A program made the translations under genes and the position numbers. A model generated the notes under the pieces. That model saw only the letters and a list, made by a program, of their open reading frames with translations. It did not search any database and was not told the origin of the DNA. From assembly GCA_029747015.1 (NCBI GenBank), contig JAKOGI010000573.1, positions 143,501 through 207,500 of the forward strand: DNA of 64,000 nucleotides, given 5' to 3'. Source of the DNA: Carnegiea gigantea (Eukaryota > Streptophyta > Magnoliopsida > Caryophyllales > Cactaceae). This document shows, piece by piece, positions 57,040 to 64,000 of the stretch (position 1 is its first letter; every line of letters begins with the position of its first letter).

Positions 57040-57660
57040 TTTGCAATGATATTAACATTATTTAAATAATACAACCTAGCACATCAAGTTTTCCATTTTG
57101 ACAAAGAAATCAAAGTAGCAAAACAATCAAATTTGATAGGGATTGAGCTAATGCAATAGGGTATGATGACCAGTCTAACAAAATTTGATAAAGAAAACAT
57201 ATTTTAACAATCCAATTTCCAGAAAAGTTTCAACTTTTGCAATTTTTCTTCATTATCCAACACATTAGCACCTTAAATTGCCGAAGTTTTGAGTTTTTCT
57301 GTAACTTTTGCGTACGAAATCATACATGGCTCCAATTGTTTTCCTCTTCTTGCTCTTCTTCAACCAAGTAAATGATAACTCCAACTGGAATTTGGACTTC
57401 TTCTCCCTAAGTACTTGCGTCCGACTTCTAGGGTTTGTTTAGGGCTCTTGGTGTTTTAGAAAGGATGAAAGAGGCTTAGGGCTCTTCATGCTTTGCTTTC
57501 TGAATTCTCATCACTGGAGGAAACTCTCCAACATAAAACACATTATTTTTGATTTTTATATTTAATTTAAAAAAGTTACCAACTAAGATCAAAAAAGAAG
57601 GAAAAAACTTACGACAGTCATCTTGAGCCCACAGTGACAAATCTGACCACACGTTTTCTA
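57040..57660. other. MULE 5' region, no gene seen
   Basis: Upstream of the transposase start. I could not find long terminal inverted repeats pairing it with the 3' side, so the element's borders are not defined. Confidence 0.5.
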
Positions 57661-57753
57661 GGGTCGATTTGGGAAGGGGAGTACATTAGAGGTGCAAGAG
57701 TAAATAAAAGTAAGGACGACTATAGGTAAGGGAGAGTATATAAGAGTAAGTCA

Positions 57754-58943
57754 TAGATTTGGTAAAAATTGACCCGATCCGAAAACTCGACTCGAACCCA
57801 CCTGAAAATTTTGGGTTTTGAACATGATTTTCTCGATACGAACTCGACGTAAACTGAACCCGAAAAACACGCAAATTAGAGGGTCAAACCCGACCCGAAC
57901 CCGAACCCGAACCCGCCCGCTTGACCTGAACATTATATCCTTACTTTTTTATTTTTCTCTAATTTATCCTTCTTAACAATAATAGTTAGTCATTTTTATC
58001 GAATAGTATAAAAAGACATTACATGACTATTGCATCCATTTATAAATTAAACAATAATAACCTTATTTTTTCTTCTCTATTTTCTAAAAATAATATCGTA
58101 CACAACTTTTAAATGAAAAAACGTTTAAAATGGGTATAAAATTGTATGAAATAACTATCATAAATTTTTAAAAAGTTAATTTAAAAGAAGATAAGCATTA
58201 AAGATGCGCAAGTCATACCATTGGATACTTGGTTAAACAAATATGTCTAATTATGTTCTAAATTAATTAATTTATAATAATTTAAAATTTTGATGTTATA
58301 AGTACAATGCAATATCTTGTACTTGTTTTATTCAATTTTATTTGATTTTTGTTCTAACTAGTCTTGAACTATGATATTAGTGGTAGGAACACGATTAGCC
58401 GTATTCCTATTGGGGTCAGCCCATTAATAAAGTTTTACCTAATTGGACATTGGTAGGTTAGTTAATAAAAATATTAAATTATTAAATAGATTATTAGCAG
58501 TCAAACTACTACAACCAGTTAAAATACTCTAGACGGGCTGCCCCATAAGTGACTGAACTGCTATTAACCGTCTTTCAATGTATGATCGAGCTACCCAAAA
58601 TCAAGTGGGGCTTGATTATTTGCCTGCTCATACAAGATGTTCATATATCATAATAAAAATTTTGAATATTTTTAATATTCTTTTGAGAAATTACAATTAT
58701 TATACCTTTTCATTAAATATTGAGAATTTTGAGTAATAAATATACAGAATTTTTGATTTTGAACCAAGAAAAATAACTCATAGAGAAAGCGCTCTAAACT
58801 CGTTGGGTTGATCCGAAACCCGTAAAGCCGAAATACACCCGCTTGTATTTTACCCGAAACTAAAGTACACCCGACCAGTATTTTACCCAAACCCGAATAC
58901 ACCCGACCGATATTTAACCTGCCCGCCCAAACTGATAAGTCTA
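57754..58943. mobile_element. hAT-like element with CCCGAA repeats (1,190 bp)
   Basis: TAGATTT starts it and TAGACTT (inverted) ends it; GTAAGTCA (57746-57753) and GTAAGTCG (58944-58951) flank it, an 8-bp duplication with one change. Telomere-like CCCGAA runs lie near 57896-57920, and looser CCCGA repeats near the right end on the same strand, which is unusual for a paired-end element. The flanks join into one MITE arm, which supports insertion. No transposase seen. Confidence 0.55.
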
Positions 58944-59164
58944 GTAAGTCGCTTATTCTTATTTGGAAGTATAAAGGGAGCAAGTACTTACCCTTGTTTG
59001 GAAAAATAGAAGAGTAAATAACAGTAAATGAATGAATTGACACATCTACCCTTACAAAATAGATTAAAATATATTACAATTAGATTTATGGGGTAAATAA
59101 GTAAAATGACCTATCTTACTCCTCTTTACACCCCAAATTGAAGAGTAAAGAAAGGGGGGGAAAT

Positions 59165-59219
59165 GGGGAGTAAGGGAGAGTAAGAGTTACTCCTCCTTAC
59201 TCTCCTCTCGTTACTCCCC
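59165..59219. repeat. Long hairpin in the MITE
   Basis: GGGGAGTAA...TTACTCCCC with inner GGAGAGTAAG / CTTACTCTCC arms; about 25 bases per arm with small bulges. Confidence 0.75.
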
Positions 59220-59300
59220 AGTCCCAAACAAGAGTTAGGAGAAGTACCTACTGCCCATTACTCCTCTTTGTTCTCTTTTACTACCCATCCAAACAGACCC

Positions 59301-59600
59301 TTAAAGTGGTATAATTGAATAGAAAACAAGGTGGCCAGGTGGGTGCTACTGTCGAGAAAAAGTAAAACTATGCTGGCATTACCACCTAAGAACTCAATTG
59401 GAAAATTTACAATTGGGTCATACTTCGACAGGCATGTAACTAACTCTTTTTTTTTTTTTTTTGGCAACAAATCGGTCTTGCTTTTGGAGGGAAAAGCAAA
59501 TGGGAAAAAATGCAAAGGGAAATTAAATTACATAAATACCCTTAATGAAAATATTGTGGCAGTTAGCGTAATGTGAACGGTTTTGTGGTTGGGGAGCAGT
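59301..59600. other. No gene seen
   Basis: Includes a 16-base T run near 59446-59461 and AT-rich flank between the MITE and the next gene's leader. Confidence 0.5.
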
Positions 59601-59931
59601 TAATGGAGCACTGAGAACAGAACACCGATATGCTTTGGATATGCCAGACACACAAACGGTAGGGCATGAGTAGAAAGAGAGAGAAATCAGAGCAAAAAGG
59701 GTGAAGTAGAAGAGAGAGGGGTGCGAGGTTGAAAAAGAGGGCTTCGGGTGGCCAAGTTTGGCTACCTACAGAGAGAGAAGGCAACAGTAGAGAGACTCGT
59801 GACAGCGGAAGGTCGGGGTAGAAGAAGATGAAGGGGGCGGCTTTTAATACCGGCAAGGTCAGTGGACACCAAAACCGGGCGAACAAGGGTTGACAGACGC
59901 AGAAGGATGGGACATTGAAGTTCAATTTGAG
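59600..59931 (+). other. Likely 5' untranslated exon of the Ulp1-like gene
   Basis: A purine-rich leader (GAGAGAGA-type) ends at a strong donor GAG|GTAAGAT at 59931/59932. The intron would run to TTTTGCAG at 60905 (974 bp). The start is not defined. The 204-codon frame on the other strand (59563-60177) is its shadow. Confidence 0.4.
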
Positions 59932-61940
59932 GTAAGATTTTCGAATTTCAAAGATTATAGTCAATTTTGAGCCAGTAGTGAATGTGAAAAATGTGGTGAG
60001 TCTGGTGTAATGTGGGGGGTGGGAATTGTAGATGCAGATGTTTGGGAGGTGGATTCGTTGTTGTATGGTTGGAATTGCCCAACTGTATAGGAAGTAAATT
60101 GCGTTTGCCACGTGAAAGAGAGGGTTATGTGTAGTAGAGGTGAGTGTTAACCTAGGTAGGCATATGTGCATACCCATGTATGAAGTTGTAAATGTTAGTT
60201 ACTGAGATGATAACCATGATGATAAGCTGTGTACACCGTGATGGACATGTTGGATGGCATGGGGAAAGAGTTAGGGGCGATATGGATGCGATTGTTGTTG
60301 TTGGGGTAGTAGTTGTGGGAAAAAATGTTTGTGTCTTTGAGTGGAAGAAGTGATTGTTAGGCAGTAAAGGTAGCAAAGGATAGGCATGTGAATGTATGCC
60401 TAAGTGGTGATGTCGTTGTCTGTAGTTAATAGTGTTGAATGGTGTAGTTAGCCAACAGAACCTGTATGTTGGGCAACCGTCAGCGTTGTAGAGGGCAATG
60501 GTAGAATAAGGACTAACGTTTGGTGGGTCATTAAGTTTGAGTACTGAATGTTGGGTGTGCAACAATTTTTCTGTTAGTGTGTGACCAGTAAAGCAGAATT
60601 GCATTATAAATTAACCGTGGTAGACATAAACATGTTGTGTTGGGATGGAAGGGATTGTTTGGGTAGATGAACACCTCTCCCATGGTTAACAGGAATCAAT
60701 GATGAAGATGGTGTGAGTGCCAAGTTCGCCTTAATTTCACCGTATGGTGACCACGGTAAACCTTAAACACTGTTGTGGTCAACACTTGGATGCAGTGTGT
60801 GTGTGGAATCCTTCGCTGTGAGAACTGAGTATGGGTAAGGGAGGGTGCAGGGGAGAGTAAGATATGAGACATTTGTAAGTGATAAAAATGTTGTGTGTTT
60901 TGCAGGTATCTAAAATGAAGTTGCATAGTGGGCAGAAGCGTGTGCATTCTGCGGGTTCCTCAAAGACGTCAGGGCGGACAAGTGAAGAGAGCGATCCTGA
61001 GTATTGCAGTAGTGATGAAGGGGGAAGCCAGCACAGTAGTTCAAAGTCGTTTGCAGGTGAGGAGGTGAGCAGTAGCAGTACTAACCACCTCAAGAAGGAG
61101 ACGCGCTCGAATAAAAGGCACGATGTACAATGTGAGGGGCAGCGAGTGGTGCGGCATAGAAAGGGGTTGGGAGTGAAGGGGAAGGGGAAGGTAGAGGAAG
61201 TGAAGAGGAGAAGTAGGAATGATGAAATAGAGGATGGCGGCAGAGAGCAGGGTGTGGATGTGGATATTAGGCATCGTTGTGCGTTGGACGCAATATGTGC
61301 ACTGACCGATCAGTTGTCAGATGTCTAGAAGGAAGTTGTAAGGAGAATGGTATGGAGTCCGGTGTTAAAGTACAGAACATTTTTAATAGACCGACACTTG
61401 GTGTAGGCCCTTTTAAAAGCGTGGAACTCAGAGAGTAAGTGCTTAAAGCTAGTGCGGAGGGAGGTACCATTCTCACACTTTGATGTTGCATTGCTGACGA
61501 GGTTCCCAGCCATTGGGAGGCACGTTGCATTTGAGAGGAGTAATGGTCGCAGAGAGGCGGATGAGGTGTTGAAGAGAGCAATAGAGGAGCATGTGTCTAG
61601 AGAGAGGCAAAGGCGGAGGACAGCACAGAAAGACTTGCACATTTACACGAACTATGTGTTGGTATTACTTGAGTTGTGTAGAGTGAACAACATAGTTGAG
61701 ACAGTTGCATTGTTTAAGAAGTTGTACACGTTCTTAGTGGTGAGTGGGTTATTGTTCCCTCAGTGTGCAGGTGGTGTAGTGTGGGATTTGGTGCATATTG
61801 TTGAGGATATGGACAGGGTGGGGAAGTATAATTGGTCAGAGGCGGTATAGGAGTTTCTGGTGCACGTGATAGAGGAAAGCTAGGACAAGATGTGAAGCAC
61901 GAAGAACTTGCAAATCAATGGTTTCGCGATGATCCTACAG

Positions 61941-62033
61941 GTCTTGTATGAAGTGATGCAAACATTTTGATGTTCATTTGCATGATGTTGCTTTTTTTTT
62001 TTTCAATCTAGCGGTTGTTGGTGTGCGATGTAG
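61941..62033 (+). other. Intron of the Ulp1-like gene
   Basis: GTCTTGTATG...GATGTAG, 93 bp with a T/C-rich run before the acceptor. It lies between ILQ and VWFYEH codons, in phase 0. Confidence 0.6.
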
Positions 62034-62171
62034 GTCTGGTTTTATGAACACAATAGTATATATGCTTTTTCAGATGAGAAGAGGGTTCCAAGACTAAGTA
62101 GTTGGGTCAATTTGTACAAGGGGAAGAAATATGATATAGGAGTTGTGGTCCGAAAGTTGAAGGACAGTGAG

Positions 62172-62255
62172 GTGGGTTAATCACATGCAACTATATGATG
62201 CACCGTGTGTGTGTATGGAGTTAGTTTATGATGAATGTAATGTTGAATCTTGCAG
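62172..62255 (+). other. Intron of the Ulp1-like gene
   Basis: GTGGGTTAAT...CTTGCAG, 84 bp, joining KLKDSE to IIPVIEVRD. Confidence 0.65.
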
Positions 62256-62357
62256 ATAATTCCAGTAATTGAAGTTAGGGATGATGAGAGAAGAATAGAG
62301 GCAGTGGAGGCGTTCATTGGGTTGGAGGACTACAATGCGTATGTGGAGGATACGTAG

Positions 62358-62479
62358 GTATGTGACAATATTTACGTACGTTACTGTGACAGTTATGTGG
62401 TCAACGGTACGTGTTGTGTGTTGCGTAGTGGATATGGTTAGGTGTGCTAAGCTCTAATTTAGTGAGGTACTTGTTGTAG
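62358..62479 (+). other. Intron of the Ulp1-like gene
   Basis: GTATGTGAC...TTGTTGTAG, 122 bp. The exon before it ends in TAG, where CAG would be both a Gln codon and a normal exon end. Confidence 0.6.
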
Positions 62480-63399
62480 GGTGTTATAAGCGTGGAGGAA
62501 CGACTGCGGAGGGCAAAAGATGCACTCAGGAAGGAAAGAGAAGCACATGTAAAGGAGAAGAAAGCATATGCCGTGACGAAGAAGGAACTGGATGAGCTGA
62601 ATGAAGCAGTTGCAATGAAAACTGCGGTTGAGGATATCTTAGAGTTTGCTAGGATGCAACGGTTCAACTCCACAGCGAATGCTCCGGGGATGATGGCAGT
62701 ACGTGAGGAACGAACCAACACTGACATATTTAGCCCCGACGCGGGAGTACAAGTGGACCCGACGTCCCCGTCGTCTCCACTGCAGTCAAGTGATGTGGCT
62801 GACACTACGACAGTGGGGGAAAGTGTGCCATCGAGACAGTTAGGGTCACATCCAGTGGAGGCGGAGTTCTTTGTAGGAGGGGAGGTTGGTGAAGTGCAGA
62901 GGCAGTCACTGTGCGGTGAGGAATGGCCCAAGTCATTAATTGTGAAGGAGGTGCGGACACTTCCTCGGCATTGAAATCCTTCTGTAGTGCAATCCTCCCC
63001 GTACCTACACCCGGACCGAGTGATTGGGAAGGGTAAGCGTAAATGCGACAATGTATACACATCTCGAAAGCGGTCCAAGACACATGGTGGCGTATCAGCA
63101 GTGCAACTAGCAGGGACTAATAGCGATGTTGATGGAGCACCCCCGGGTAAGGTAAAGCATGGAACCTCAAACATGTCTATTGCTATTAATGAACTGGTTT
63201 ATTTTACAGGGAGTTGTTTGTTTGATGGTGAAACATGTGTAGGCCGGTGATGAGTCCTAGTTGGGTTCTTCGACGAATGCAAATGTGGAGCCCATTGTGT
63301 GACCAGTGCCAGACGAGGGCTTCCCCATGGGGCAACGTTAGGTGGACAACGTTGATGCGCCTGAGGAGCCCGTAGATGGTTTCGTCCATGTTCGAATGG

Positions 63400-64000
63400 T
63401 ATGTTTGTAGCTGTTGTTGCACTTACTGATTTCGTTTCCTTGAATGACACTCCATCGACCATTGCATGAATGTTGGTAGCGGTATGGACCATGGTAAAAC
63501 TAGGTGATAGGAGTGGTGAACATATGGAAATGCAAATTCGTATGACCCGTTCACATGTGAGAGGTACGTTTCTATTGTGTATGTGTCCATGAGCCATTTA
63601 GGCTACTGTCGACTGTTTATGAACATATGTCGTGCAATAAGATGTGCGTATGACATGGCATGTGTGGTAACCGTGGTAAACATGACTGATCTGTGTGGCA
63701 AACATCAAACCAGCAGCGCATGTAACTATTCCACAGTGTTGCTTTCAGGGAATACCATTGTTGGACTCCAACGTGGACGAATGTTCCTGATAGATGTATT
63801 TTCATGTAAGTTGCTGAAGAAGGTGCTATTAAAGACGCTGCAGTGACTGCAGTAAGTGGGGATATAACTGTGGATGATGTACACAACTCAGTTGATTAGG
63901 TGGTTGACAATGTACTGGACAATGTGGTGTATTAAGTTCACATCCACAAAACATTTGACATTGTGGTGGTCCATGTGTAGGAAGGAGATGGAGGTCGCAA
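63400..64000 (+). other. Unresolved continuation to the window edge
   Basis: A possible donor ATG|GTATGTTTG lies at 63399/63400 and a possible acceptor TTGCTTTCAG at about 63741-63750. No Ulp1 catalytic motif, MULE end or other known feature is visible. The base composition stays like the gene upstream. Confidence 0.4.

Larger units (their letters stand above)
57661..59300. mobile_element. Tourist-like MITE, split by a hAT-like element
   Basis: Ends GGGTCGATTTGG and, inverted, GGGTCTGTTTGG, with CTA (57658-57660) and TTA (59301-59303) beside them, close to the TWA duplication of PIF/Harbinger MITEs. Without the inner element it is about 440 bp. The right arm holds GAGTAAGG repeats and a strong hairpin at 59165-59219. 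Non-coding. Confidence 0.7.
60915..63399 (+). pseudogene. Multi-exon gene resembling the N-terminal part of Ulp1-type MULE proteins, probably decayed
   Basis: Exons: 60915-61940, 62034-62171, 62256-62357, 62480 to about 63146 or 63151, and perhaps 63210-63399. Introns of 93, 84, 122 and about 60 bp end in GT/AG and keep the frame. The first exon begins with a Ser-rich basic region (residues 1-60, KRR-type nuclear signals), then a helical domain with NYVLVLLELCRVN, YTFLVVSGLLFP and KNLQINGFAMILQ; exons 2-3 give VWFYEHNS and WVNLYKGKKYDIGVVV; exon 4 starts with a coiled coil (EERLRRAKDALRKEREAHV). I recall this layout from plant proteins that end in a Ulp1 (SUMO protease) domain; that domain is not in the window. 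Six or more stops (61326, 61405, 61848, 61880, 61892, 62355, 62972) interrupt it. Confidence 0.55.

Noticed and set aside
59563..60604. Two overlapping long - strand frames (204 and 150 codons)
   Set aside because: They lie over the leader and first intron of the + strand gene, where C is rare on the + strand, so G is rare and stops are few on the other strand; Ser/Pro/His-rich composition fits an artefact.
62401..63174. 257-codon open frame on the - strand
   Set aside because: Antisense to exon 4 of the Ulp1-like gene; its codons mirror the coiled-coil and linker coding and it has no start context or domain.

Overview
The window reads as AT-rich nuclear DNA of a eudicot plant. It carries plant-type LTR retrotransposons with tRNA-iMet and tRNA-Asp type primer sites, an endogenous plant pararetrovirus, a plant Mutator-like transposase, hAT and Tourist-type DNA elements and SINE-like pieces. 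I found no intact host gene, no rRNA or tRNA gene and no CRISPR array. The species cannot be fixed from the sequence alone. Almost everything recognisable is a transposable element or a pseudogene, and many elements are nested in one another.

Layout. 1-5089: a non-autonomous (LARD-like) LTR retrotransposon on the + strand whose 5' LTR runs off the left edge. It is inserted in the reverse transcriptase region of an endogenous pararetrovirus, and the rest of that virus (RT/RNase H, a downstream frame, a 35S-like promoter and a poly(A) signal) follows at 5090 to about 7150. About 7150-9250: the 3' end of another LTR element. 9353-11735: a decayed LTR related to element B. 11736 to about 12360: a possible Helitron end with an RPA-like (OB-fold) pseudogene. 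12.4-19.2 kb: repeats and low-complexity DNA without genes. 19201-30178: element B, a complete Ty3/gypsy element on the - strand with a perfect 5-bp target duplication, gag-pol, and an extra reading frame between the primer site and gag. 33260-45141: element C, also on the - strand, with very long LTRs (about 4.9 kb) around only 2.1 kb of internal DNA (gag plus fused remnants of pol); it has split a SINE-like element. 45478-46620: a solo LTR. 46359-53445: a duplicated block (two copies of about 1.4 kb, not counting later insertions) enclosing a 5'-truncated Reina-like gypsy element, itself broken by a hAT element. 54201-57039: a Mutator-like (MULE) transposase pseudogene on the - strand. 57661-59300: a Tourist-like MITE with a hAT-like element inside it. 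59600 to about 63400: a multi-exon gene or pseudogene on the + strand that resembles the N-terminal part of plant Ulp1-type proteins carried by MULEs; it points away from the transposase and may run past the right edge.

How the parts relate. Most genes belong to the elements themselves (gag, protease, RT, RNase H, integrase; MULE transposase). Premature stops in element B and in the Ulp1-like gene are nearly all explained by C-to-T change (CAG or CAA or CGA to a stop, or TGG to TAG/TGA), the mark expected from deamination of methylated cytosine in silenced DNA. The most interesting candidates for new biology are the pre-gag reading frame of element B, the 60-bp in-frame repeat array inside both LTRs of element C, and the MULE transposase / Ulp1-like divergent pair at the right end.
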